33,478 nt of DNA from Tatlockia sp. GTDB taxonomy: Bacteria > Pseudomonadota > Gammaproteobacteria > Legionellales > Legionellaceae. The translations under genes and the position numbers were made by a program. The notes beneath the pieces are model-generated. The model worked only from the letters and a program-made list of their open reading frames with translations, was not told the DNA's origin and did not search any database. Below are positions 1-7,429 of this stretch, piece after piece. The DNA is taken from contig JACCSX010000141.1 of the NCBI GenBank assembly GCA_013812775.1, forward strand, positions 1 through 33,478, written 5' to 3'. Positions within the stretch are counted from its first letter, which is position 1. Every line of letters begins with the position of its first letter.

Positions 1-149
1 GCTGTTAATAGCTCATTAAAACTCCTTGCGTACAGGACTTGCCGTTTATAGCCTGCTGATTGCATATTGCTGATGTACTGGCTAATTGATTGAAGGCGAG
101 CCTGATCTTCTATCATCGAAATTTGTGCAGCTTTTAAGGCGTCTATCAT
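1..149 (-). CDS. Flagellar basal-body rod family protein, N-terminal fragment (runs off window)
   Basis: The first 49 codons read MIDALKAAQISMIEDQARLQ followed by SISQYISNMQSAGYKRQ. This is the N-terminal rod-protein signature (a helix, then I-x-N-x-x-x-x-T/S-x-G-Y-K-R-Q) shared by FlgB, FlgC, FlgF and FlgG. Such proteins are exported by the flagellar secretion apparatus and polymerise into the periplasmic rod. The ATG follows the flhA stop by 10 bases, and an AGGA overlapping that stop gives a good ribosome binding site, so the gene is probably the next member of the export operon. The sequence is truncated by the window edge, so FlgF cannot be told from FlgG or another rod protein. The family call is fairly secure from the motif; the exact gene is not. 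Confidence 0.75.
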   Translation of the reverse strand, partial: MIDALKAAQISMIEDQARLQSISQYISNMQSAGYKRQVLYARSFNELLT

Positions 150-159
150 TAATGGTTCC

Positions 160-2154
160 TCAATGCACGACAGCGAACGATTCGACCTGAATATTAACTG
201 GCACTTCATTCATAGAAAGTACCGTTAAATGAGGTATCACACGCTGTGTTAGCTGTTTGATCTGTCTTCGTAAAGCAGATGAGCAAAGCAAGATTGGCTT
301 TTTTCTTTCGCCAATCATTTTTTCAACCTGTTTGGCGAGTGCTGTCATAAGATTTTCAGTCAGGCTTGGTTCCAGCGCCCACTGTTCTTTGTTTAAATTT
401 TGACAAAGTTTTTGTTCTAAATTAGGTGCCAGGGTTAGTACGTACAAAGAGTTCTGGTTAGCAATTAATTTGTGGCAGATAGGCGTAGCAAGATGAGAGC
501 GGACAATCTCAGTAAGCTGGGATGGATCGGTTATATTTTTTGCATGCTCAATTAACACTTCAAGGATCAGGCTTAGGTGACGAATAGACACTTTTTCCTG
601 CAATAAATTCTGCAAGATTCGCTGAACTTGACCTAAGGGCAGCAGGGCAGGAATGAGTTCGTCACGCAGTTTTGCAACAGTAGATTGTTCAAGCAGGATT
701 TCTGTTTCTGCTCTGGTTAACAAATCGGCAATATGGCTTTGCACAACTTCTTTTAAATGAGTTGTTAAAACTAACAAGGGATCACATAAGGTATAACCAT
801 CCTCTGTGGCCTGATTTTGTTGATTGCTACTAATCCAGAGTGCTGCCAACCCATAGCTGGGATCAGGTACTTCGATAGCCTGATTTAGTTTATTTGATGT
901 TTTAGTACGATTGGAAATAATGGCAAGGATTTTATCGAAATGTAGTTGATTCAAGCCAAGGCTATTGCCTTGAATATTGATACTATAAAAGGGATAGTTA
1001 ATCTTTTGGTCGCTTAGTATTTTAACCTCGGGAATCACAAAACCAAGTTCGAAGGCCAATCGTTCACGCAGCTGCTGAATAGTTTCTAAAAAGGGTGCTT
1101 CGTGTTGAGAAAATTGAGTGAAGAGTTCATTATTGAGTTGAATTTCTATCGGATAAATCTTAATTCGTTCATAAAGACAGGGGTCGGACTCTTCCTTACC
1201 TTCTCTATTCTTTGTTTTTATAGCAAACCAGGCAGCGGCAGCAAACACCGTTAAAATAAGCATAACTGGCATTAGAGGAATACCTTTTACCACCAAGAGA
1301 CCTGCCAAGCCACAGCAAACCATAATTAAACTTTTCGGATAGGCGGCAATTTGCCTGGAAATTTCAGAACCTAATTGCGCATCCGTAGCTGCACGGGTCA
1401 CGATAATTCCAGTTGCTGTTGAAATTATAAGAGCAGGAATCTGCGTTACAAGACCATCACCAACTGTTAACAGAGTATACCTTTGGATTGATTCGGCTAG
1501 GCTTAATCCTTTTTGTGCGATGCCAATCGCAAAACCGCCGATAATATCCACAAGAATAATTAGAATACCGGCAATAGCATCCCCTTTTACAAATTTGGAG
1601 GCGCCATCCATTGCTCCGTAAAAACTGGCTTCTTTTTCAATTTGTGCGCGCCTGAATTTTGCATCAGCCTGGGAAATAAGGCCCATATTAAGATCGGCAT
1701 CGATACTCATTTGCTTGCCAGGCATACTATCAAGGGTAAAGCGTGCAGCAACTTCAGCAACACGCTGGGCTCCATTGGTTACAACAATAAATTGGATAAT
1801 TATAAGGATTAAAAATACTACTAACCCCATAACATAGTTACCCTGGATGACATATTGACCCATTGCCTGAATCACTTTTCCGGCTTCACCATCGGCTAAA
1901 ATAAGTCGCGTTGCGGAAATGTTCAGAGCCAGGCGAAAGAGCGTTGAAAGGAGTAAAAGTGCTGGGAATGTAGAAAAACTAAGGGGCTTGTCAGTATAAA
2001 AAGTGAGAAGAAAGACTGTTAATGCCCAGCTAAAATTAATTATTAACAGTAAATCGAGGAGTGCTGGAGGAATGGGAATAAATAAAATAAGTAAAATGGA
2101 GATAGCGAAAACAACCATAATCATTTCACTGTAATTGCCACCCCTTTTCAACAT
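160..2154 (-). CDS. flhA: Flagellar-type export gate protein FlhA
   Basis: FHIPEP-family protein, the large inner-membrane component of the flagellar type III export gate, whose cytoplasmic domain forms a nonameric ring that docks chaperone-substrate complexes. With the start at 2154 it has 664 residues, slightly short of the usual 690-700. The N-terminal half has several membrane segments and the family block FTLDSMPGKQMSIDADLN around residues 139-156; the C-terminal cytoplasmic domain begins near residue 330. An in-frame start at 2229 would add 25 residues and overlap flhB by 82 bases. The ATG at 2154 gives a normal N-terminus and a 7-base overlap with the flhB stop, so it is preferred. Part of the operon fliQ-fliR-flhB-flhA-rod protein. 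The transmembrane part resembles flagellar rather than virulence-type homologues, by eye. Confidence 0.93.
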   Translation of the reverse strand: MLKRGGNYSEMIMVVFAISILLILFIPIPPALLDLLLIINFSWALTVFLLTFYTDKPLSFSTFPALLLLSTLFRLALNISATRLILADGEAGKVIQAMGQYVIQGNYVMGLVVFLILIIIQFIVVTNGAQRVAEVAARFTLDSMPGKQMSIDADLNMGLISQADAKFRRAQIEKEASFYGAMDGASKFVKGDAIAGILIILVDIIGGFAIGIAQKGLSLAESIQRYTLLTVGDGLVTQIPALIISTATGIIVTRAATDAQLGSEISRQIAAYPKSLIMVCCGLAGLLVVKGIPLMPVMLILTVFAAAAWFAIKTKNREGKEESDPCLYERIKIYPIEIQLNNELFTQFSQHEAPFLETIQQLRERLAFELGFVIPEVKILSDQKINYPFYSINIQGNSLGLNQLHFDKILAIISNRTKTSNKLNQAIEVPDPSYGLAALWISSNQQNQATEDGYTLCDPLLVLTTHLKEVVQSHIADLLTRAETEILLEQSTVAKLRDELIPALLPLGQVQRILQNLLQEKVSIRHLSLILEVLIEHAKNITDPSQLTEIVRSHLATPICHKLIANQNSLYVLTLAPNLEQKLCQNLNKEQWALEPSLTENLMTALAKQVEKMIGERKKPILLCSSALRRQIKQLTQRVIPHLTVLSMNEVPVNIQVESFAVVH

Positions 2155-3206
2155 GATGCGCGCTCCCTTTGGCGATAAATTTCCCTGAAAATATTCGCTG
2201 CAATTGGGAAATGTTCCTGACCAATCCATTGATTTAAATGGACAGTAGCAAACAAAGCGCGGGCAAAGGCTTTATGTTGAATAATGGGAATGTTGTGGCG
2301 TTGAGCTAAGGTTCTGACTTGAATGGCCAGTTCTCCCTGCGCTTTACAAACTACTTTAGGTGCAGGCATGGTGCTTCGTTCGTATTTTAATGCAATTGCC
2401 AGATGGCTAGGGTTGGTAATAATAACATCTGCTTTTTTCACCTCTTGCAAAGCGGCAGTTTTTTGTCGTAATTGTTGCTGTAATAGTCTGATTTTTGCTT
2501 TGATTTTAGGATCGCCATCACGTTGTCGATATTCATCTTTTACCTCTTGTTTGCTCATCCGATTGTCTTTTTTGAACTTCCAGGAACTGTAGGCTTTATC
2601 CAATATTGCTAAAGCAAAAAGAAAGAGCAAAAGTTCCAGGATTAATTTGATAAAGAGTTGCATAATAAGTGCAGGATGTTCAACAGGCGCAATAATCATT
2701 AGCTTTAATAAAGCAGGTATTTCATGACGCAGACTAAGTATAAATAGTGAGAAAACGAAAATTAATTTCAAGCTGTTTTTTACCGCATCAAAGAGTAATT
2801 TTGATGAAAAAAATCGTTTAAATCCTTGCACTATATTCAAACGATTTAGCTCAGGCGAAAGGGGATGCATTGACCAGACAAAGCCAGTCTGAGCTATCGT
2901 TGCGACGGTGATACTTAGCAGAGCTGCCAGCGCAAAAGGGAACCATAAATTGATCAAGGTTGAAAGAAGAAAACGCTGGGTTTTCACAATAGTATCAATT
3001 GACAGAGAAAAATGTGCGGCAAGATAAAAGAGGTGCGTCATCATGGACGTTAATTGTTTTAACAGTGGGCGCCAGAGAGTGGAGCCAACAATGACCATCA
3101 CTATTAATAAAACAGAGGTATTCAAATCAATAGATTTGCTGACCCGGCCTTTTTCTTTGGCTTTTTGCAATTTATAAGGCGTCGCCTTTTCAGTTTTATC
3201 AGTCAT
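2148..3206 (-). CDS. flhB: Flagellar-type export switch protein FlhB
   Basis: FlhB/YscU family protein of 352 residues that controls substrate specificity of the flagellar type III export gate. It begins with the typical MTDKTEKATPYKLQKAKEKG segment, has about four membrane helices between residues 30 and 205, a charged linker (about 207-258) and a C-terminal cytoplasmic domain. The autocleavage site normally reads NPTH; here it is NPSH at residues 265-268, in the context VIITNPSHLAIALKYE. The Asn-Pro bond and the histidine are kept, so cleavage is plausible, but the Thr-to-Ser change is uncommon. The start overlaps the fliR stop as ATGA and the stop overlaps flhA by 7 bases, so translation of the three genes is probably coupled. 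Confidence 0.93.
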   Translation of the reverse strand: MTDKTEKATPYKLQKAKEKGRVSKSIDLNTSVLLIVMVIVGSTLWRPLLKQLTSMMTHLFYLAAHFSLSIDTIVKTQRFLLSTLINLWFPFALAALLSITVATIAQTGFVWSMHPLSPELNRLNIVQGFKRFFSSKLLFDAVKNSLKLIFVFSLFILSLRHEIPALLKLMIIAPVEHPALIMQLFIKLILELLLFLFALAILDKAYSSWKFKKDNRMSKQEVKDEYRQRDGDPKIKAKIRLLQQQLRQKTAALQEVKKADVIITNPSHLAIALKYERSTMPAPKVVCKAQGELAIQVRTLAQRHNIPIIQHKAFARALFATVHLNQWIGQEHFPIAANIFREIYRQRERASC

Positions 3207-3958
3207 GCCATCAGCTCCTGCCAGATAGTAAAACTCTGTTTGAATAGACGCTCCATAATGGGATTAAGATAATTCAAGGATAAAGCCAGCAGGAATAAAC
3301 CAAATAAAATTTTAATAGGAAGTGCTAAAAAATAAGTACTGACCTGTGGCATGTTACGTGTCAAGACTGCAGTAGACAGATCAATCACCAATAGAGCAAT
3401 TACAACTGGAGATGCAATCATCAAAGCAAGAGCAAACATTAGAGAAAATTGTTGAATAAGGAGTTTAAAGCCATTGAAAAGCGCAAATTGTCCTGGAGGG
3501 TTAGTACGAAAAGAATAGGCTAAACCTTCGATCATCCAATGGTGACCGTCTAAGGTGAAAAAGAATAAAACAGCTAACATAGTTAACAAGCGACTTGTTA
3601 AGGGATCATGTGAGTGATCGGCAGGATTTAAGATAGCAAGCGAATTTAGCCCCATTTGCGTATCCACCAATTGACCTGCAATTTGGAAAACAGCAAAGGC
3701 TGCATAGAGACTCAATGATAAAGTCAGGCCATTAGCAAACTCAATTAATGCACCGGCTATCACCGTACTTTCATTGATGTTGCGCACAGTCAGGGATAAA
3801 TTGGAGACAAGCATGGCAGATAAAATCAGCACCATAATGAGTCGTGCACGTAAAGGCAGCTGGCGGATTGCCTGGATTGGTGTAAATAATAAAAGTACGC
3901 CTACCCGTATAGCGACTAAAAAGGTAGCAGTAAATGTCGGCAGATTGATTGAAATCAT
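3203..3958 (-). CDS. fliR: Flagellar-type export gate protein FliR
   Basis: Inner-membrane protein of the type III export gate, where one FliR sits with FliP and FliQ subunits to form the channel entrance. With the ATG at 3958 the protein has 251 residues (MISINLPTFTATFLVAIRVG...), the usual FliR size, and is almost entirely hydrophobic helices. The segment around QIAGQLVDTQMGLNSLAILNP corresponds to the conserved family block G-x-x-(I/L)-D-x-Q-x-G. An upstream start at 4024 is possible in frame but would run 70 bases into fliQ. The chosen ATG overlaps the fliQ stop as ATGA, and the stop overlaps the flhB start in the same way. Identification rests on size, hydrophobic pattern, this block and gene order. 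Confidence 0.9.
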   Translation of the reverse strand: MISINLPTFTATFLVAIRVGVLLLFTPIQAIRQLPLRARLIMVLILSAMLVSNLSLTVRNINESTVIAGALIEFANGLTLSLSLYAAFAVFQIAGQLVDTQMGLNSLAILNPADHSHDPLTSRLLTMLAVLFFFTLDGHHWMIEGLAYSFRTNPPGQFALFNGFKLLIQQFSLMFALALMIASPVVIALLVIDLSTAVLTRNMPQVSTYFLALPIKILFGLFLLALSLNYLNPIMERLFKQSFTIWQELMA

Positions 3959-4224
3959 CCCAGAGCTCCTGGAATATTCTTTATCAGATTTGTTGCGAAA
4001 TCCATTAAAGAATGCAGCATCCATTCGCTACAGAGCATCAGCATGAGTGTAAGGGTTAAGATCTTGGGGACAAAAGATAAACTGGAGTCTTGAATTTGAG
4101 TAACAACTTGCAGAACGGAAATGAGCAAACCACATAGCAGGGAAGCTAGCACGACCGGCGAAGATATAAATAAAGCATGCCAAAGCAATTGTTTTGATAA
4201 ATAAATAGCAAAATCGTTAGACAT
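3955..4224 (-). CDS. fliQ: Flagellar-type export gate protein FliQ
   Basis: Small two-helix inner-membrane protein of the export gate. With the ATG at 4224 it has 89 residues, the standard FliQ length. The hydrophobic helix containing SPVVLASLLCGLLISVLQ, followed by the VTQIQDSSLSFVPKILTL segment (family pattern Q-x-x-T-Q-I-x-[ED]-x-x-L-x-F-x-P-K), is diagnostic. A longer in-frame reading from 4290 adds a polar 22-residue tail unlike FliQ and has no better ribosome site, so it is rejected. It is the first gene of the operon visible here. The gene expected upstream, fliP, is not in this window: the next gene in that direction is an unrelated YchJ-like protein. Confidence 0.9.
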   Translation of the reverse strand: MSNDFAIYLSKQLLWHALFISSPVVLASLLCGLLISVLQVVTQIQDSSLSFVPKILTLTLMLMLCSEWMLHSLMDFATNLIKNIPGALG

Positions 4225-4290
4225 TGTCCATTTTCCATGTGTGTTAGAACTTTTTGCTGTCTTCCATGTGGAATCCATAAAACCGGACAA

Positions 4291-4319
4291 ATTAAATCAA
4301 ATTTAAAAACAATAAGCAA
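4291..4319 (-). promoter_or_regulatory. Candidate promoter of the fliQRflhBA operon
   Basis: On the minus strand a TTGCTT (-35, 4314-4319) is followed after 17 bases by TTTAAT (-10, 4291-4296), 67 bases upstream of the fliQ ATG. This resembles a vegetative sigma-70 promoter. I see no sigma-54 (GG-N10-GC) or flagellar sigma-28 site here. Found by eye only, in AT-rich DNA where chance matches are common. Confidence 0.35.
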
Positions 4320-4351
4320 TAGAGTTTATGACTTTATTTAGTGTATACAAC

Positions 4352-4846
4352 TTATTTTTTAGTCATACCGTGGCAGTTTTTGTATTTTTTTTGGCTGCCG
4401 CAGGGGCAGGGAGCATTACGAGAAAGAGTTGATTTTTTGATTGGCTTTTTAAATTTTGGCTGAGCTCCTTCGGTATAAAACCATTTACCGTCAAAGCGCT
4501 GGAATTTGCTAAGCTCGTGAATGGTTTTCTTTTTACCCTGTTCTTGAAAGTTTGCGATAAATTCTACATAACCGACGTTTTCATCCTTTTCATCCATAAA
4601 GCTTCTAATCACTTCAAGACCTGTCCAGATTAGCTGTTTAGCCCCCTGAACTGTTTGTACTCCATCGAATTCTTCCAAAAGCTTACCGCGCATGGTTTTT
4701 TTTATATATTCGACCTTTGCTTGCGTATAAGCGGTATAACGTGAACGCATTAAGGCTTCCGGGCTAGCTGCTTCATGATGCTTGTCTATTAATAAACCAC
4801 AACACGCTAAATAATCGTTTTGGGAACCACAGGGGCATGCCTTCAT
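4352..4846 (-). CDS. YchJ-like protein with two SEC-C zinc-binding motifs
   Basis: A 164-residue protein with a Cys-rich SEC-C motif at each end: MKACPCGSQNDYLACC at the N-terminus and NAPCPCGSQKKYKNCH near the C-terminus. SEC-C motifs bind zinc and are known from the SecA C-terminus. Between them is an NTF2-like domain (about residues 30-130, with LMRSRYTAYTQAKVEYI) as in the YchJ/UPF0225 family, whose function is not established. The ATG at 4846 is preferred to an upstream one at 4918 because it places the first SEC-C motif at the N-terminus, as in the family, and has an AGGA nine bases before it. It lies 127 bases upstream of fliQ on the same strand, but nothing suggests a shared role. Confidence 0.85.
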   Translation of the reverse strand: MKACPCGSQNDYLACCGLLIDKHHEAASPEALMRSRYTAYTQAKVEYIKKTMRGKLLEEFDGVQTVQGAKQLIWTGLEVIRSFMDEKDENVGYVEFIANFQEQGKKKTIHELSKFQRFDGKWFYTEGAQPKFKKPIKKSTLSRNAPCPCGSQKKYKNCHGMTKK

Positions 4847-4972
4847 TTTAGAAATTCCTAATATTATCAAAACACTTAATTTTGAGGCAGCATAGGAAGA
4901 ATTAAGAAGAAATGTCAACTGACTCTAAAATAGAGTAGGATATTTCCAGTACTCATTTATAAGGGAAGCACT

Positions 4973-5731
4973 ATGTATGAACCGCAACGTCGACGCTATT
5001 ATGGTGAGCCAACCGTTGCATCTGTTATTAATTTTTTTGGTTTTTTGGGCCATCTTTTTTTAAGCTTTGTTGATATTTTACAGGGTAAGCTAGTTGTCAC
5101 CCGATATAATCTTTTGAATATAATTTACGATACTGGTGCTAAATTAGTACTTCCACTTTTGTTTATTACCTCATTACTCGGGGTGTCCATTATCATAAAT
5201 ATTTTCAATATTCTGAGTCCCTTTGATTTGCAACACAAAGTTTTGGCTGTTTCCCAACAAATATTATTTTATGATTTTCTCCCTTTTCTGATTAGTATTA
5301 TGCTTGCACTGCAAGCGGCATTAAATTTGGTTAATGCCCAAATTCAAGAACTAAACCGAACACCGCATGAAGTGGTACTTACCCATATAATACCTATTAT
5401 GATCGGAACAAATATAAGCGCATTTTTTTTGTACATGTATTCCTTAAACATTGTTATTATCAGCATTTATTTTTGCTTTCGATTTCTTCTGCATACTGAC
5501 ATTCATGAATATCTTTTTCATTTAACAACAACGATTAGCGCTAAATCTATTCTATTTTCTACAATTAAAATGATCCTTTATTGTAGTTTGACAAGTCTCA
5601 TCGTTGGATATTACTACTATCAGGTCGCAGCTGGGCATTTACTAATACGAGTAGCAATGTCGAGAATAATTACCCGTAGTTTTATATGGTTAGCACTCAG
5701 CTCTGTTTACTTTAAGTTTATTAACTATTAA
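4973..5731 (+). CDS. Divergent MlaE-like ABC permease of an MCE lipid transport system
   Basis: A 252-residue, very hydrophobic protein with about five to six membrane helices. The C-terminal third (SAKSILFSTIKMILYCSLTS... then IVGYYYYQVAAGHLLIRVAM) matches the end of MlaE permeases, where the S-x-x-F-G-x-x-I..G-Y-Y-x-G pattern and a final helix are typical. Its position before an MCE protein and a PqiC-like lipoprotein supports the call. Oddly, the cytoplasmic segment that in MlaE carries the glycine-rich G-R-x-G-S-A-x-x-A-E-L-G stretch and the E-Q-x-D-A-L coupling motif here reads LALQAALNLVNAQIQELNR, so the usual ATPase contact is largely lost. AAGGGA before the ATG supports the start. No ATPase gene follows. 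Confidence 0.72.
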   Translation: MYEPQRRRYYGEPTVASVINFFGFLGHLFLSFVDILQGKLVVTRYNLLNIIYDTGAKLVLPLLFITSLLGVSIIINIFNILSPFDLQHKVLAVSQQILFYDFLPFLISIMLALQAALNLVNAQIQELNRTPHEVVLTHIIPIMIGTNISAFFLYMYSLNIVIISIYFCFRFLLHTDIHEYLFHLTTTISAKSILFSTIKMILYCSLTSLIVGYYYYQVAAGHLLIRVAMSRIITRSFIWLALSSVYFKFINY

Positions 5732-5865
5732 CCTAGAAAAATGGGGTATTTTATAAAGACAAAGAGAAAACGTTGATTAGTGATTTTTTTTCAGAGAAAA
5801 AATCCAAAATTTCAATGAATTTAATACTAAGACAGTAATTGCTTTTTCTAAGGTTAAGGATAGCG

Positions 5866-6816
5866 ATGCGTCAGGAAAGACTGTATGTTTTAGTGGGATT
5901 GTTTGTGGGTGGCGCGGTAAGTTTATCAATTCTTATCGGTCTCTATCTTTATGACGAATATCTGCATGAAAAAGTTGAAACCTATGTGATGTTTTTTAAA
6001 GGCTCACTGGCAGGTATTCAGGTGGCATCCGAAGTGACCTATCGTGGTGTGAAAATCGGTGAAGTGAAGCTTATTGAAATCACGGAGAGTCAGGACGAGA
6101 AAAAAATAAGAATTCCTGTCTATGTACAATTTTTTGTCGAAAGAAAATTCGTTGGCAAACAAAATCCAATCCAGCTTTTAGTTAACAAAAATTATGTGGC
6201 GAATATAAGAAAACCCAATTTTTTGACCGGAGTTGCTTCCATCGATCTGGTTAAAGGGCCGCTCTTCTACAATACCCCATTACAAACTTACAATGGTTAT
6301 CCGGTTTTTCCCACCTCTAATAAAGCTGAAGTCTATACCAATCTAGATGATGCCTTTGCTTCTGCTAAAAAAGCTTTCGAGGATATTAGCGAGTTCATCC
6401 AGTCAGCACGAGTGAATGGTGTGCTAGATGCAACAAAAACCATGGCGGATAATGTGGATAACATGGTTAAAAATTTTGATAAACTAATTCCGCCAACATT
6501 GGCAACTGTTACCGAAAGTTTAAAACAATTTTCTTCTTTAACATCTACTTTTGATAAACTAATTCCACCAACCATGGCTACCGTTACCGAAAGTTTGAAA
6601 CAATTTTCTACATTAACATCTAATCTTGATAAATCCGTGCCGCCGACTCTTGACAATTTTTCACTATCTTTAAAACAAGTTTCTGAAGCTGCGAATTCAA
6701 CCCAATCAAGTTTTGCACGGTCGATGAAAGATGTTTCTAATGCTGCAATTTCAATACAAAATTTAATGGAGTATCTCGCACGTTATCCTGAATCGCTTAT
6801 AAGAGGGAAAAAGTGA
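5866..6816 (+). CDS. MlaD-like MCE-domain lipid transport protein
   Basis: A 316-residue protein with one N-terminal membrane helix (about residues 8-28) and a periplasmic MCE domain (about 36-125, with VTYRGVKIGEVKLIEI typical of MlaD). MCE domains form hexameric rings that carry lipids between inner and outer membranes in Mla, PqiB and YebT systems. The C-terminal part (about 160-316) is predicted mostly helical and contains three tandem 25-residue repeats at codons covering 6478-6702. The ATG at 5866 follows AAGGA by seven bases and is preferred to an in-frame start at 5839. It overlaps the following lipoprotein gene by four bases (GTGA). The gap of 134 bases before it, where a MlaF-type ATPase gene would often stand, shows no coding remnant I can recognise. 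Confidence 0.85.
   Translation: MRQERLYVLVGLFVGGAVSLSILIGLYLYDEYLHEKVETYVMFFKGSLAGIQVASEVTYRGVKIGEVKLIEITESQDEKKIRIPVYVQFFVERKFVGKQNPIQLLVNKNYVANIRKPNFLTGVASIDLVKGPLFYNTPLQTYNGYPVFPTSNKAEVYTNLDDAFASAKKAFEDISEFIQSARVNGVLDATKTMADNVDNMVKNFDKLIPPTLATVTESLKQFSSLTSTFDKLIPPTMATVTESLKQFSTLTSNLDKSVPPTLDNFSLSLKQVSEAANSTQSSFARSMKDVSNAAISIQNLMEYLARYPESLIRGKK
6478..6702 (+). repeat. Three in-frame 75-bp tandem repeats in the MCE gene
   Basis: Three copies start at 6478, 6553 and 6628. Copies 1 and 2 encode DKLIPPTLATVTESLKQFSS.. and DKLIPPTMATVTESLKQFST.., and differ at 10 of 75 bases by hand comparison; most differences are silent. Copy 3 (DKSVPPTLDNFSLSLKQVSE..) is more diverged. Each unit is an amphipathic helix opened by a Pro-Pro pair, so copy number would set the length of the helical stalk beyond the MCE ring. 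Confidence 0.85.
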
Positions 6817-7394
6817 AAATATACTTAGTAGGGTTTGTACTATCGATTATATTGTTGCTTGGTTCTTGTGGCCGTAGCCCTGATTCGCAATTTTACGTAC
6901 TTAATCCTATTGCGCCGCAACATGAAAAGATTCAGAGTAACACCCATCTAAGAATAGGTATCAACGAAATACATGGCCCTGCTTACTTGAACAAACCCCA
7001 ATTGACTATTCATTGTTCTGCCCAGGAGGTTAAATTAGAAGAATATCATCGTTGGGTGGAAAATTTAAGCCAAAATACCCAGAATGTAATAGAAGCGAAT
7101 CTTGCAACCTTATTACCGGGTGCGGCTTTAGTTACAGCGCCCTGGGATATTAATTTCAAACCAAGATATCAATTACAAATTGATATCATACAATTTGCTG
7201 TTGATTTTAGAGGTAATAGTAGATTAAGAGCGGAATACCTAATTTATTCTAATGAGAAGGTAAAAATGAAAGGCCTTCTTAGCTATCATCTAAAAATATC
7301 TCAGCCAAATGTGGCAAATATGGTTGCTAGTATGAATACGAATTTAAATCAGATGACCAGAGATTTAGCCAAGGTTTTAGCCAGGCTAAAATAA
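6813..7394 (+). CDS. PqiC-like (ABC-type transport auxiliary) lipoprotein of the MCE system
   Basis: A 193-residue protein with a lipoprotein signal sequence ending in the lipobox LGSC. After it comes the family start SQFYVLNP, and the body keeps the pattern of PqiC/YmbA (DUF330) lipoproteins: a parallel set of strands beginning IGINEIHGPAYLNKPQLTI, then ENLSQNTQNVIEANLATLLP. These outer-membrane lipoproteins cap MCE tunnels. Translation starts at a GTG that overlaps the stop of the MCE gene (GTGA), with GAGGG upstream, which indicates coupled synthesis. The stop is 35 bases before the yadG-like gene. Confidence 0.82.
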   Translation: MKIYLVGFVLSIILLLGSCGRSPDSQFYVLNPIAPQHEKIQSNTHLRIGINEIHGPAYLNKPQLTIHCSAQEVKLEEYHRWVENLSQNTQNVIEANLATLLPGAALVTAPWDINFKPRYQLQIDIIQFAVDFRGNSRLRAEYLIYSNEKVKMKGLLSYHLKISQPNVANMVASMNTNLNQMTRDLAKVLARLK

Positions 7395-7429
7395 TTATTC
7401 TTGTTGCTAAGTAGGAGCAAAAGGCTTTT

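Noticed and set aside
2155-2229. Upstream in-frame start that would lengthen FlhA by 25 residues
   Set aside because: The added residues are polar and lie fully inside the flhB coding end; the ATG at 2154 gives the normal FlhA N-terminus and a short overlap.
4225-4290. Longer FliQ reading from 4290
   Set aside because: It adds a 22-residue polar segment not found in FliQ, and the candidate promoter would lie at or inside it. The ATG at 4224 gives the standard 89 residues.
5732-5865. Search for remnants of an MCE ATPase gene between permease and MCE protein
   Set aside because: No Walker A, signature or Walker B fragment could be read in any frame; only short peptides with stops.
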